DNA of 64,000 nucleotides from Rhizobium sp. G21 (GTDB lineage Bacteria > Pseudomonadota > Alphaproteobacteria > Rhizobiales > Rhizobiaceae): the NCBI RefSeq assembly GCF_014158035.1, contig NZ_JACFXW010000001.1:496001-560000 (forward strand). The letters are read 5' to 3'. Numbering within the stretch: position 1 is the first letter of the stretch; each line of letters starts with the position of its first letter. Below, piece by piece: positions 31,325 through 40,425 of this stretch. Under the pieces are notes generated by a model. That model saw only the letters and a program-made list of their open reading frames with translations, was not told the DNA's origin and searched no databases. A program made the position numbers and the translations under genes.

Positions 31325-32472
31325 TCAGCGCTGGTCCAGCCGCGATTTGACCGAATCCGTATCGGCGCCGAGTCGCGGCGCTCCCTTTTCCAACGTCAAT
31401 TCCGAGCGCGAAAAGCGGATCGGCGTCCGGATTCCCGGCGCGCCCTCCGGCTCGATCTTCATGCCGCGATGGATGAATTGCGGATCGGAGAACACGTCGG
31501 CGACGCTGTTGATGGGACCTGCCGGCACGCCTTCTTTCTCCAGCAGCGCCAGCAGATCGTCGCGGCGGAAGGTCAGCGTTTTCTCCTCCATGATCCGGCT
31601 GAGCTCGATGCGGTTGCCGACGCGGGCGGCATTGGTGGCGAAGCGGGAATCGCCCGCCAGCTCCGTCAATCCCAGAATCGCCGCCAGCCGCCCGAACTGG
31701 GAATCATTGCCGCAGGCGACGATCAGATGCCCATCCGCCACGGGAAATGTCTGGTAAGGCGCGATATTGGGATGCGCATTGCCCATGCGGCGCGGCGAAA
31801 CGCCGGAGGCGAGAAAATTCATCGCCTGATTCGCGAGCACCCCGGTCATGCAGTCGAACAGCGCCATGTCGATATGCTGGCCCTCGCCGGTGCGCTGCCG
31901 CTCGATCAGCGCCGCCTGGATCGCCACCACCGAGTAGAGCCCGGTGAAGATATCGGCGAAGGCGACGCCGATCTTCTGTGGCTCTCCATCCGGCGCGCCG
32001 GTCAGGTCCATAATGCCGCCCATGCCCTGGATCATGAAGTCATAGCCGGCGCGCGGCGCATAGGGCCCGTCCTGCCCGAAGCCGGTGATCGAGCAATAGA
32101 TGAGCTTCGGATTGATCGCCTTGAGGCTCTCATAGTCCAGACCATATTTTTGAGCCCGCCGAGCTTGAAATTCTCGATCAGCACATCGGCGTCCTTGGCG
32201 AGCGCGATCACGAAGTCGCGACCTTCCTCGGTGGTGAAATCCGCCGTCACCGATTGCTTGCCGCGATTGGCGGCGTGGAAATAGGCCGCCGCTTTCTCCC
32301 CGTCCTTTTCGATATAGGGCGGTCCCCAGCGGCGGGTGTCGTCGCCTTCGGGGCTTTCCACCTTCACCACCTCGGCGCCGAGATCGGCGAGCGTCTGGCC
32401 GCACCAGGGGCCGGCGAGGATTCGGGCGAGTTCGAGCACCTTGACGCCGTGAAGCGGGCTGTTTGCGGTCAT
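31325..32472 (-). CDS. CaiB/BaiF family CoA-transferase (frame slip)
   Basis: Family III CoA-transferase. N-terminal half: LHGVKVLELARILAGPWCGQ, LADLGAEVVKVESPEGDDTR, catalytic Asp region KDADVLIENFKLG. The frame breaks at T5 on the plus strand (32147-32151); one added base gives GGLKKYGLDYESLKAINPKL and joins LIYCSITGFGQDGPYAPRAG. C-terminal half: MGGIMDLTGAPDGEPQKIGV and NAHPNIAPYQTFPVADG. Joined length about 382 residues. Substrate not predictable; no pathway genes adjoin. I chose ATG 32472 with AGGA upstream; ATGs at 32508/32505 have a poorly spaced site. Confidence 0.85.
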
Positions 32473-32643
32473 GCGAGCATCCTGTCTGTCGTTTTCTTGC
32501 GCCATCATCTCCCCACGCGCGCGAGCCCGCCACCGATTCTTTCTCCGGCGGCCATCAGTTTTTTCGATAGCGGCGTCACGCTTGTGTCATCCCCGGTTCT
32601 AGGGCAGGTTTCCCGCCCGCGTCCCAGAATGAGGAATTGAGCC

Positions 32644-33330
32644 ATGCGTTACGCCATTTATTTCGCCCCCGCGCTGGACCATCCGCTGACCCGGCTGGCC
32701 AATGCCTGGCTCGGCCGCGACGCGGCCACCGGCGAGGACCTGCCGCAAGTCGCCGTGGACGGCCTCGACGCCGAAGATTTCGCCGCGCTCACCGCCAATC
32801 CGCGCCGCTACGGCTTTCACGCCACGCTGAAAGCGCCGTTCGAACTCAAGGATGGGACCGCCGAGTATCATCTGATCGACGCTTTCGAGAATTTCGTCTC
32901 GGAACGACAGGCCTTCACCCTGCCCCGCATCACGCTCGGCCAACTCGGCCCCTTCTTCGCGCTGATACCCGCCGACGATTCGGAAGCGCTCGATTCCCTC
33001 GCCGCCGATTGCGTCCGCGCCTTCGAGCCGTTCCGCGCGCCGCTCAGCGAAGCCGACATCCTCCGCCGCAAGCCGGAGAAGCTCAGCCCCAGCGAACGTC
33101 ACAATCTGCAGGCTTGGGGCTACCCTTACGTCTTCGAGGATTTTCGATTCCACATGACACTGACCGGCCCCACTTTCGACGCGCAGCGCGATGTGCTGAA
33201 GACCGCGATCGACGGCCATTTCGCCGAAATCCTCGATCGCCCGCTCGCGATCGATCACCTGGCGCTCTTCATCGAAACCGAACGCGGCGCGCCCTTCAGC
33301 GTGCTCCGCATCGCGCCGTTCCCCCGCTAA
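32644..33330 (+). CDS. DUF1045 / 2H phosphoesterase-like protein
   Basis: 228 residues. Two His-x-Thr motifs, GFHATLKAPF near residue 58 and RFHMTLTGP near residue 167, are the hallmark of the 2H phosphoesterase superfamily; the family (DUF1045) is usually encoded in phosphonate (phn) operons, where it may act on cyclic phosphate intermediates. No phn gene is near. ATG at 32644 with GAGG upstream. MRYAIYFAPALDHPLTRLAN opens the protein, as in DUF1045 members. Confidence 0.85.
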   Translation: MRYAIYFAPALDHPLTRLANAWLGRDAATGEDLPQVAVDGLDAEDFAALTANPRRYGFHATLKAPFELKDGTAEYHLIDAFENFVSERQAFTLPRITLGQLGPFFALIPADDSEALDSLAADCVRAFEPFRAPLSEADILRRKPEKLSPSERHNLQAWGYPYVFEDFRFHMTLTGPTFDAQRDVLKTAIDGHFAEILDRPLAIDHLALFIETERGAPFSVLRIAPFPR

Positions 33331-33405
33331 GCCTCTGTTCTCGAACGCATATTGCCATCGGATCCGGCAATTTCGCATTTTTGTGACAAAATCCGGCGAA
33401 GGGGC

Positions 33406-33434
33406 TTGCGAAGCCAAAAGCCTCCGTCTATATA
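33406..33434 (+). promoter_or_regulatory. Promoter of tRNA-Glu copy 1
   Basis: TTGCGA (33406-33411), 17-nt spacer, TATATA (33429-33434), 18 nt before the tRNA. Confidence 0.7.
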
Positions 33435-33452
33435 CCGCCTCGCAAGCGCAGT

Positions 33453-33527
33453 GCGCCCTTCGTCTATCGGTTAGGACACCAGATTTTCATTCTGGGAAGA
33501 GGGGTTCGACTCCCCTAGGGCGTGCCA
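33453..33527 (+). tRNA. tRNA-Glu (TTC), copy 1
   Basis: 75-nt tRNA, acceptor GCGCCCT pairing with AGGGCGT (terminal G-U), anticodon loop TTTTCAT with anticodon TTC, CCA encoded. Three identical copies lie at 33453, 34921 and 35140. Confidence 0.96.
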
Positions 33528-33540
33528 CTTGCTCCTCAAG

Positions 33541-33565
33541 AAAGCCGCCTTCGGGCGGTTTTTTT
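33541..33565 (+). terminator. Terminator of tRNA-Glu copy 1
   Basis: AAAGCCGCC / GGCGGTTT stem closed by a TTCG tetraloop, then seven T. Textbook intrinsic terminator 13 nt after the tRNA. Confidence 0.88.
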
Positions 33566-33738
33566 GCGCCTTGCGATCAGCCGCGTTGATATCGCTTCCG
33601 TACATGGAACGGGTTCGCCTGAGACATGTTCAAAACACCAAGCGCAGGAAGACTCGCATAAATTTACCTCACAAAATCAGCGCGTTAAGCCAATTCGAAC
33701 ATGAGCTTTTCATAGGGATTTGCAGCGCGTCTGCAGAT

Positions 33739-34359
33739 CTAGACTGCTGTAATCTCACCAGTTAGGCATCTGGCGTAATCTCCGAACGTCTTCAATGTGC
33801 CGAACGACATAAAACGCGATAGGATCCAGAAACGACTCTCGAACCTTGCTACGGGGAGCCGACCCGGAGCTACGACTGCAGCGAAAAATACGAAGGGGTG
33901 AGGGTTCGCACGAACATAGGGAGCTAATTCCGTAGACGGTCGGATTCGCGCCGTATCTATGCCTTCCTTTCGAAGCGCCGCGCAAATCCCTACGAATGCG
34001 CCGGCAGCCATACAAACTGCTCCCAAAGAGCCCCGCTTTTCCAGTTGCGGCAAAGGCGCACGCTCGGCGATAAACTGACAAACATCTAATAATTTTCGTT
34101 TTCTACTGGGTTGAAGAACGGCTTTCCATTCTGAATCACTCGCAGCAATTCCCCATTCCTCGTTCAATGCACGACCAAGCGCGCGCCAACGTCGGAGATC
34201 GCACGCATCACGCCAATCGGCGACCGTGGAATTTATATCGAGGACAATGTCGGGCTCGGCCTCGGGATCGCTCACTATTTGATGGCGATGCCCATCGCGA
34301 TAAACCTGAAGTATATGTTCAGCACTGACTTTCCTCAAAGGCAATTCTTTCCGCATCAT
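33739..34359 (-). CDS. Hypothetical protein in an island between tRNA-Glu copies
   Basis: 206 residues, unknown function. Start ATG at 34359 has GGAGGAG 5 nt upstream. Motifs visible: DSEWKAVLQPSRKRKLLDVC, RGSLGAVCMAAGAFVGICAA and IRPSTELAPY, which recall an uncharacterised family of bacterial proteins seen in mobile contexts, but I cannot name it. No signal peptide; one mildly hydrophobic Ala-rich helix. Base composition is visibly more AT-rich than neighbours, and codons are less GC-biased, suggesting horizontal origin. The gene runs against the tRNA-Glu genes. Confidence 0.65.
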   Translation of the reverse strand: MMRKELPLRKVSAEHILQVYRDGHRHQIVSDPEAEPDIVLDINSTVADWRDACDLRRWRALGRALNEEWGIAASDSEWKAVLQPSRKRKLLDVCQFIAERAPLPQLEKRGSLGAVCMAAGAFVGICAALRKEGIDTARIRPSTELAPYVRANPHPFVFFAAVVAPGRLPVARFESRFWILSRFMSFGTLKTFGDYARCLTGEITAV

Positions 34360-34870
34360 CCATGCTCCTCCATAAATAAACTAGCATCGCACGTGGAAAT
34401 AGGCACAGCATCATACGCCAGAATTTCCGCACATATTTACGACGTAGATCAAGCGATAACTATCAAAGGATAGCGCTATACACAAAAGAGGATGTCGCCT
34501 ACGTCTAATTCTAATGGTTTTCATGTTGAGTTCGGGGGCTGCATGACCAAAACAACTTAGCTGCTTGGTGCTCGGAGCTCCCCGCACTCCAAATGCCTCC
34601 GCAATCGGCTCAATCTGCAAGACGATAAGTGATAGAGGGCACAGTTTGCAAGGCATACGAGTGGATTGATTACAACGCTTGGCGCCCACTTCTCACCGCT
34701 GCCTCCCTGCACCGGCGCGAGAAATTTGCACCACCAAAACCTGGGATCAAACATTCAGACGCCAACCTCCTGCCAATCTCCCCCTTTGAGGGGGAGATGT
34801 CCGGCAGGACAGAGGGGGTGGCTCCGACCTGAACATTCCCTCATTTTTCTTGTCCACACCCGCAAAAAAC
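34360..34870. other. Non-coding part of the AT-richer island
   Basis: About 500 bases between the hypothetical gene and the second tRNA-Glu promoter. I see no convincing gene, integrase or terminal repeat. It holds repeat copy B (34774-34819) and the 12-base word CCAAATGCCTCC (34589-34600), which also occurs next to repeat copy A at 10686-10697. The segment from about 34370 to 34560 is clearly AT-richer than the flanks. Confidence 0.5.
34774..34819 (+). repeat. Interspersed palindromic repeat, copy B
   Basis: TCTCCCCCTTTGAGGGGGAG followed by TGTCCGGCAGGACAGAGGGG. It is the inverted counterpart of 10631-10672, sharing about 27 bases exactly over the TGTCCTGCCGGACA core and the C/G-run arms. 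It contains two nested palindromes (CTCCCCC-TTTGA-GGGGGAG and TGTCCGGCAGGACA). Confidence 0.7.
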
Positions 34871-34873
34871 CTC

Positions 34874-34902
34874 TTGCGCGAAATCCGTCCTCTGCCTATA
34901 AG
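34874..34902 (+). promoter_or_regulatory. Promoter of tRNA-Glu copy 2
   Basis: TTGCGC (34874-34879), 17-nt spacer, TATAAG (34897-34902), 18 nt before the tRNA. Confidence 0.72.
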
Positions 34903-34920
34903 CCCGCTCGCAAGCGCTGC

Positions 34921-34995
34921 GCGCCCTTCGTCTATCGGTTAGGACACCAGATTTTCATTCTGGGAAGAGGGGTTCGACTCCCCTAGGGCGTGCCA
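34921..34995 (+). tRNA. tRNA-Glu (TTC), copy 2
   Basis: 75-nt tRNA identical to the copies at 33453 and 35140. Anticodon TTC, CCA encoded. Confidence 0.96.
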
Positions 34996-35007
34996 CTTGC
35001 TCTCTCG

Positions 35008-35032
35008 AAAGCCGCCCTCCGGGCGGTTTTTT
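35008..35032 (+). terminator. Terminator of tRNA-Glu copy 2
   Basis: AAAGCCGCCC / GGGCGGTTTT stem with a TCC loop and six T, a diverged version of the terminator after copy 1. Confidence 0.88.
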
Positions 35033-35092
35033 CGTTTCCGGATCACGCCTCTCATCTCGTTGAAAAAAATCGCGAAAAGCCGAAAAAACCGC

Positions 35093-35121
35093 TTGCGGGA
35101 ATCGTCGCCGCTCCCTAGAAA
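35093..35121 (+). promoter_or_regulatory. Promoter of tRNA-Glu copy 3
   Basis: TTGCGG (35093-35098), 17-nt spacer, TAGAAA (35116-35121), 18 nt before the tRNA. Confidence 0.68.
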
Positions 35122-35139
35122 GCCCTCACCGAAGCGCAC

Positions 35140-35214
35140 GCGCCCTTCGTCTATCGGTTAGGACACCAGATTTTCATTCTGGGAAGAGGGGTTCGACTCC
35201 CCTAGGGCGTGCCA
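35140..35214 (+). tRNA. tRNA-Glu (TTC), copy 3
   Basis: 75-nt tRNA identical to copies 1 and 2. No obvious intrinsic terminator follows it, unlike the other two. Confidence 0.96.
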
Positions 35215-35322
35215 TCTTCCTGCACTGGTTGTTTCACCATCCTTACAGAGACATGGGTTGTATTGGCCCGGCAGGGAACTTTTTGACGCGCGAAGCGATT
35301 CACCTCCGAAAGGAGATCGCCG

Positions 35323-35517
35323 ATGTCATTTCATTTCAGCGCGCATGAGATCCTCGAGGCCCTTGGCCTCGTTCAGAAACAAGCTGAACAACATGCTTTG
35401 CCACCTCAGCTGAACGACGAGGAAGAATTGCTTCTCGCATGCTACCGATCGGGACAGATCGGCGAATGGGCTTGGTCTCAGCATGTGGCGGAACATCCGG
35501 CGCTCGCGTCTCGCTGA
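35323..35517 (+). CDS. Small acidic hypothetical protein
   Basis: 64 residues, unknown function. MSFHFSAHEILEALGLVQKQ then LNDEEELLLACYRSGQIGEW. ATG at 35323 with AAGGAG 7 nt upstream, a strong site. Mostly helical, no Cys pair, no membrane segment. It ends 3 nt before the recJ stop on the other strand. The length and ribosome site support it; no family recognised. Confidence 0.6.
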   Translation: MSFHFSAHEILEALGLVQKQAEQHALPPQLNDEEELLLACYRSGQIGEWAWSQHVAEHPALASR

Positions 35518-35520
35518 AGT

Positions 35521-37319
35521 CTACGCCTTCGCCGCATCCAGGATCCGAAACTGGATCCGCCGCGTCCCTTGCCAGAAATCGCCCGAGAGCGTACCCGCCA
35601 CATGCAGATTGTCGCCGCGCGAACCGGTCAGCAGGCGGCCGAGATCGGTGTCGCCCGCGCGGAACGCCATGGCGTCGAGCCGGCCGCCGTCCAGCCCCTC
35701 CAGCGTCACCTTGATATGATTGGTCCCGACGAATCGGCTGTCCTTCACCCGGTGCATCGGCAGCGCGAAAATCGGCTGCGAATGACCGGAGCCATATGGG
35801 CCCGCCGCCTCGAGCTGATCGACCAGATCGAAGGTCGCCCCGCTCGCCCCAAGCGCGCCGTCGATCTTGAGCACCCGAGTGGCGGTCAGCGTCGACACGG
35901 TGTCCCGGGCTGCATCTTCGAAAAACGCCCGGAGCGCGCCCAGCCGCGACCGCTCCACCGTCAGCCCCGCCGCCATGGCGTGGCCGCCGCCCTTGACGAG
36001 CAGGCCCTGGTCGACGGCGGCGCGCACCATCTTGCCCATGTCGAAGCCATTGATCGAGCGACCGGAACCGGTGCCCTTGCCCGAGGGATCGAGCGCGATG
36101 GCAAAGGCGGGCCGATTGAACTTCTCCTTCAGCCGCGCCGCGATCAGTCCGACAATTCCCGGATGCCAGTTCTCGCGCGCGGTGACGATGACGGGCGTCC
36201 CCTCGCCCGTCCCATATTCGGCCATCGCCTCGGCTTCCGCTTCGACCAGCATCGCCTGCTCCATCGCCTGGCGTTCGCGGTTGAGGTCGTCGAGCTTGGC
36301 GGCGATCTCCGTGGCGTGGCCGGCGTCTTCGAGCGTCAGCAGGCGCGATCCGAGCGCCGCATCGCCGATTCGGCCGCCGGCATTGATGCGCGGCCCGATG
36401 AGGAAGCCGAGATGGTAGGGGTGACGGGACCGCCGACGCCCGCTTTGACGAACAGCGCCGCCAGCCCGGGGTTTTGCTGGTGTCGGGCGGCGATCAGCCC
36501 TTTGACCACATAGGCGCGATTGAGCCCCTTGAGCGGCACCACGTCGCAGACCGTGGCGAGCGCCACGAGATCGAGCAGCGCCAGAAGATCGAGGCTCGCG
36601 GCGCGGGGATCGCGGCGCTCGCGCATCAGCCGATGCAGCCCCGCCATGACGAGGAAGACCACGCCCGCAGCACAGAGATGGCCCTGCCCCGACAGATCGT
36701 CCTCGCGGTTGGGATTGACCAGCGCATGACACTCCGGCAACGCATGCCCCACTTGGTGATGATCGATCACCACCACGTCGATGCCGCGCTCATGCGCGAC
36801 CTTCAGCGCCTCGTTGCTGGTCGAGCCGCAATCCACGGTAACGATGAGATTGGCGCCGTCGTCGATCAACTTGCCGATCGCGCCGGGATTGGGGCCATAG
36901 CCTTCGAAAATTCGGTCCGGAATATAGATGGTCGCATCGATGCCGAAGTGGAACAGCACCCGATGCATCAGCGCCGCCGAGGCCGCGCCGTCGACGTCGT
37001 AATCGCCGAAGATGGCCACGTGTTCCCGCAATTCGATCGCGCGGGCGATGCGCTCGGCCGCCGGCCGGCAATCTGTCAGCGTGAAGGGATCGGGCATCAG
37101 CGAGCGGATGGTCGGCTGCAGAAAGGCCGGCGCATCGTCGACCCCGACGCCGCGTCCGGCCAACACCCGGCAGATCAGTTCCGGAATGCCGTGCTGCTGG
37201 CTCATCGCCAGCGCGCGGTTGAGCCCGGCCTGGTCGAGCCTGGACGCCCAGCGTTGACCGCTCACGGAGCGCTCGACGCCAAGAAAGGCGCGGTCGACGG
37301 GATCAACGGGCTCGAACAT
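35521..37319 (-). CDS. recJ: Single-stranded-DNA-specific exonuclease RecJ (frame slip)
   Basis: About 600 residues, 5'-3' exonuclease of recombination and mismatch repair. N-terminal DHH domain: VAIFGDYDVDGAASAALMHR, VTVDCGSTS and DVVVIDHHQVGHALPECHAL carry the metal-binding Asp/His set. The frame breaks at G4 on the plus strand (36418-36421); one added base gives GVGGPVTPYHLGFLIGPRIN and joins GPRINAGGRIGDAALG. DHHA1 domain: GKGTGSGRSINGFDMGKMV and GGGHAMAAGLTVE. ATG 37319; an in-frame GTG at 37325 is an alternative. Core gene, so the slip is most likely not real. Confidence 0.9.
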
Positions 37320-37382
37320 CGTCACATCATTCCCTTGCGCATCACAGGAGCAGGCGCAAGGGATGTCGAGGGCATCCCGGCG

Positions 37383-38705
37383 TCACGCCGCCTTCGGCCG
37401 TTCGATGCGGATCACCTGCGGCTTACCGATCAGATAGCCCTCGGTCTCGATCGTATCAACCGCCTTGCGCACCGAAGATTCGGTGGTGGCGTGGGTCACG
37501 AGGATGATCGTCTTGCGATCATCGCCCTCCGCCGCCGCCTGCGGCCGCTGCACGATCGATTCCAGCGAGATGGCGTTTTCGGCCATGCGGGTGGCGATGC
37601 TGGCGAACACGCCGGCGCGATCCTCCACCGTCAGGCGAATGAAATAGCCGCCCTCATGACTCTGCATCTCGCCGCGGATATAGGCGTCGAGCATCGTCGC
37701 CGGCCGTCCGAGGCTCGGCACGAGCTGCGAACCCGGCCGGCTCTTGGCGATATCGGCGATATCGCCCATCACGGCGGAGGCGGTGGCGTTGCCGCCGGCG
37801 CCGGGGCCGACCATCAGCAGTTCGCCGAGCACGTCGGATTCGATCGCCACCGCATTGGTGACGCCGTCGACCTGGGCGATCACCGAATCCTGCGGCACCA
37901 TGGTCGGATGCACGCGTTGCTCGATGCCGGAAGCCGTCTTCTGCGCCACGCCGAGCAGCTTGATCCGGTAGCCGAGATCGCGCGCCGCCAGAATGTCCTC
38001 GAGCGAAATATTGGTGATGCCTTCGAGATAGATGTCGTCTGCGGCGATCTTGGTGCCGAAGGCCAGCGTCGTCAGGATCGACAGCTTGTGCGCCGTGTCG
38101 TTGCCCTCGATGTCGAACGCCGGATCGGCCTCGGCGTAACCGAGGCGCTGCGCTTCCTTGAGGCAGGCCTCAAACGACAGGCCTTCCTTCTCCATCCGGG
38201 TCAGGATGTAGTTGCAGGTGCCGTTCATGATGCCATAGACGCGGCTGACCGTATTGCCGGTCAGGGATTCGCGCAGCGCCTTGATCACCGGAATGCCGCC
38301 GGCCACCGCCGCCTCGAAATTCAGGATCACGCCCTTTTCTTCGGCGAGTGCTGCGAGTTCGACGCCATGCTTGGCGAGCAACGCCTTGTTGGCGGTCACC
38401 ACATGGAGACCGCGATTGAGCGCGGTCTTGACCGCCGTATAGGCCGGATCGCCCGCGCCGCCCATCAGTTCGACGAAGACGTCGATATCGGCCTCATCCG
38501 CCATGGTCACGGCGTTGTCGAACCAGGTCGTCCCGGTGATGTCGATGCCGCGATCGGCGCTGCGGTTGCGCGCCGACACCGCAGTGACGCGAATATCGCG
38601 GCCGCAGGCCACCGACAACATGTTGTGGCGCTCGCCGAGAATACGATAAAGCGAAGCGCCGACGGTTCCCAGTCCTGCAATGCCGATCTTCAGGGCATCA
38701 GCCAT
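37383..38705 (-). CDS. hom: Homoserine dehydrogenase
   Basis: 440 residues, complete. NAD(P)-dependent reduction of aspartate semialdehyde to homoserine, leading to Met and Thr. Rossmann motif KIGIAGLGTVGASLYRIL at the start, catalytic region LGYAEADPAFDIEGNDTAHK near residue 195, and a C-terminal ACT domain (VEDRAGVFASIATRMAENAI) for threonine feedback. ATG at 38705. It follows the aminotransferase gene by 28 nt, as in other Hyphomicrobiales. Confidence 0.95.
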   Translation of the reverse strand: MADALKIGIAGLGTVGASLYRILGERHNMLSVACGRDIRVTAVSARNRSADRGIDITGTTWFDNAVTMADEADIDVFVELMGGAGDPAYTAVKTALNRGLHVVTANKALLAKHGVELAALAEEKGVILNFEAAVAGGIPVIKALRESLTGNTVSRVYGIMNGTCNYILTRMEKEGLSFEACLKEAQRLGYAEADPAFDIEGNDTAHKLSILTTLAFGTKIAADDIYLEGITNISLEDILAARDLGYRIKLLGVAQKTASGIEQRVHPTMVPQDSVIAQVDGVTNAVAIESDVLGELLMVGPGAGGNATASAVMGDIADIAKSRPGSQLVPSLGRPATMLDAYIRGEMQSHEGGYFIRLTVEDRAGVFASIATRMAENAISLESIVQRPQAAAEGDDRKTIILVTHATTESSVRKAVDTIETEGYLIGKPQVIRIERPKAA

Positions 38706-38733
38706 ACTATCATTCCTGTCTTGTCTTGATCAT

Positions 38734-39957
38734 TCAGCCGGTGGTTTTGAGCGCCACCACATTGTGCAGCGTCTCGTCGGCCGTGCCGAGAAACTTCTTG
38801 ATGCTGCGGGCCGCCTGGCGGATGCGGTGTTCGTTCTCCACCAGCGCCAGACGCACATAGTCGTCGCCATGCTCGCCGAAGCCCACGCCGGGAGCGACCG
38901 CCACATCCGCCTTTTCGATCAGCAGCTTGGCGAATTCAAGGCTGCCGAGATGGCGGAATTTTTCCGGCACCGGCGCCCAGGCGAACATCGAGGCTGAAGG
39001 CGGCGGGATTTCCCAGCCGGCGCGGCCGAAGCTTTCCACCATCACGTCGCGGCGACGCTTATAGGTCTGGCGCACCTCGTCGATATGCTGGTCGAGATCG
39101 GGATCGTTGAGCGCCGCGGCGGCGGCCACCTGGATCGGCGTAAACGCGCCGTAATCGAGATAGGACTTCACCCGCGTCAGCGCCGAAATCAGCCGGTCGT
39201 TGCCGACGGCGAAACCCATGCGCCAGCCGGCCATGGAGAAGGTCTTGGACATCGAGGTGAATTCGACCGCGACATCCATCGCGCCCGGCACCTGCAGCAC
39301 CGACGGCGTCGGCTTGCCGTCGAAATAGATTTCCGAATAAGCGAGGTCGGACAACACATAGACGCCGTGCTTCTTGGCGAAGGCCACCACGTCCTTGTAG
39401 AAATCCAGCTCCACCACCGTCGCCGTCGGGTTGGACGGATAGCAGAGGATCATCGCGATCGGCTTGGGGATGGAATGCGCCACGGCGCGTTCGAGCGCCC
39501 GGAAGAATTCCTCGTTCGGCTCGACCGGAATCGAGCGGATCACGCCGCCCACCATCAGGAAGCCGAAGGCGTGGATCGGATAGGACGGGTTCGGGCACAG
39601 CACCACGTCGCCGGGCGCCGTGATCGCCTGCGCCATATTGGCGAAGCCTTCCTTGGAGCCGAGCGTGGCGACGACCTGCGTGTCGGGATTGAGTTTCACG
39701 CCGAAACGGCGTTCGTAATAATTGGCCTGGGCGCGGCGCAGGCCGGGAATGCCCTTCGACGACGAATAGCCATGCGTGTCGGGCCGCTGCACGGTCTCGA
39801 TCAGCTTGTCGACGATGAATTTGTTGGTCGGAAGATCCGGGTTGCCCATGCCGAGATCGACAATGTCGGCGCCGCCGGCTCGGGCCGCCGCCTTGAGGCG
39901 ATTGACCTGTTCGAACACGTAGGGCGGAAGGCGCCGGACCTTGTGAAACTCTTCCAT
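38734..39957 (-). CDS. Class I/II PLP aminotransferase (aspartate/alanine type)
   Basis: 407 residues. PLP Lys in TSMSKTFSMAGWRMGFAVGN near residue 240; MGNPDLPTN, YSSSKGIPGLRRA and PNPSYPIHAFGFLM are typical of the AlaC/YfbQ group. Relatives are annotated as aspartate, alanine or LL-diaminopimelate aminotransferase. Being in one operon with hom, an aspartate-family or methionine-related role is plausible, but the substrate is not proven. ATG at 39957 with AGAGGA upstream. Confidence 0.88.
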   Translation of the reverse strand: MEEFHKVRRLPPYVFEQVNRLKAAARAGGADIVDLGMGNPDLPTNKFIVDKLIETVQRPDTHGYSSSKGIPGLRRAQANYYERRFGVKLNPDTQVVATLGSKEGFANMAQAITAPGDVVLCPNPSYPIHAFGFLMVGGVIRSIPVEPNEEFFRALERAVAHSIPKPIAMILCYPSNPTATVVELDFYKDVVAFAKKHGVYVLSDLAYSEIYFDGKPTPSVLQVPGAMDVAVEFTSMSKTFSMAGWRMGFAVGNDRLISALTRVKSYLDYGAFTPIQVAAAAALNDPDLDQHIDEVRQTYKRRRDVMVESFGRAGWEIPPPSASMFAWAPVPEKFRHLGSLEFAKLLIEKADVAVAPGVGFGEHGDDYVRLALVENEHRIRQAARSIKKFLGTADETLHNVVALKTTG

Positions 39958-40095
39958 GGTTGTCCTCTTGACGAAAATGCGGCCACGTCATGCCGCAAAT
40001 CACGCTTTGCGACCAAATGCCGAGAAACGCAAGCGCAAAAGCCCGCTCGCCGGCCTGCGATTTCCGCGATCGGACCGGCTGGCGCGCGCGCAGCG

Positions 40096-40425
40096 TCAGT
40101 TGGTCGCCGTGGCCTTGCCCAGAGCCCGCAACTCCTCGACGCGGCGGAGATATTCGGCTTCGCTGATCGCGCCGGCGCGACGCTGGCCGGCCAACGCCGT
40201 GAGCTGTGTCTCCATCTTCTTGGCGTCTTCGTCGCTCATCTGCTCCATGGCGGAGTTGAGCGGACGCGAAAAATCCGGATAGGGGCCGGGATCGACGGGA
40301 ATCGCGCGCGCTTCGTCGCTGACCTTGGAGGCGCAACCGGAACCGACCGCCGTCAGCACCGTGAGGGCGACCACCGCCAGCGTCTTCAAGCCGCCATTCA
40401 CCATTCGCATATCCGCCATCCCCAT
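40096..40425 (-). CDS. Small lipoprotein with SHOCT-like C terminus
   Basis: 109 residues. Signal peptide with VALTVLTAVGSGC, Cys near residue 31 as likely lipidation site (the lipobox GSGC is imperfect). The mature part is acidic and helical; the end, LAGQRRAGAISEAEYLRRVE, resembles a short C-terminal (SHOCT) domain. Function unknown. Several ATGs are possible (40425, 40419, 40410, 40404); none has a clear ribosome site. It is divergent from phaC. Confidence 0.65.
   Translation of the reverse strand: MGMADMRMVNGGLKTLAVVALTVLTAVGSGCASKVSDEARAIPVDPGPYPDFSRPLNSAMEQMSDEDAKKMETQLTALAGQRRAGAISEAEYLRRVEELRALGKATATN

Noticed and set aside
34411..34689. 92-codon minus-strand frame in the tRNA-Glu island
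   Set aside because: No ribosome site, mixed composition, and it crosses the AT/GC boundary of the island; I see nothing to support it.
33453..35214. tRNA-Glu copies as att sites of an integrated element
   Set aside because: All three copies are full tRNA genes with own promoters, and no integrase or partial tRNA 3' end is present. Insertion into an existing array fits better.
36474..38729. 750-codon open frame opposite hom and recJ
   Set aside because: Composition and position show it is the shadow of hom and the N-terminal half of recJ; no ribosome site or motif.
39958..40095. SAM-type riboswitch before the aminotransferase-hom operon
   Set aside because: A small hairpin is present, but the conserved SAM-II or SAM-V blocks are not.
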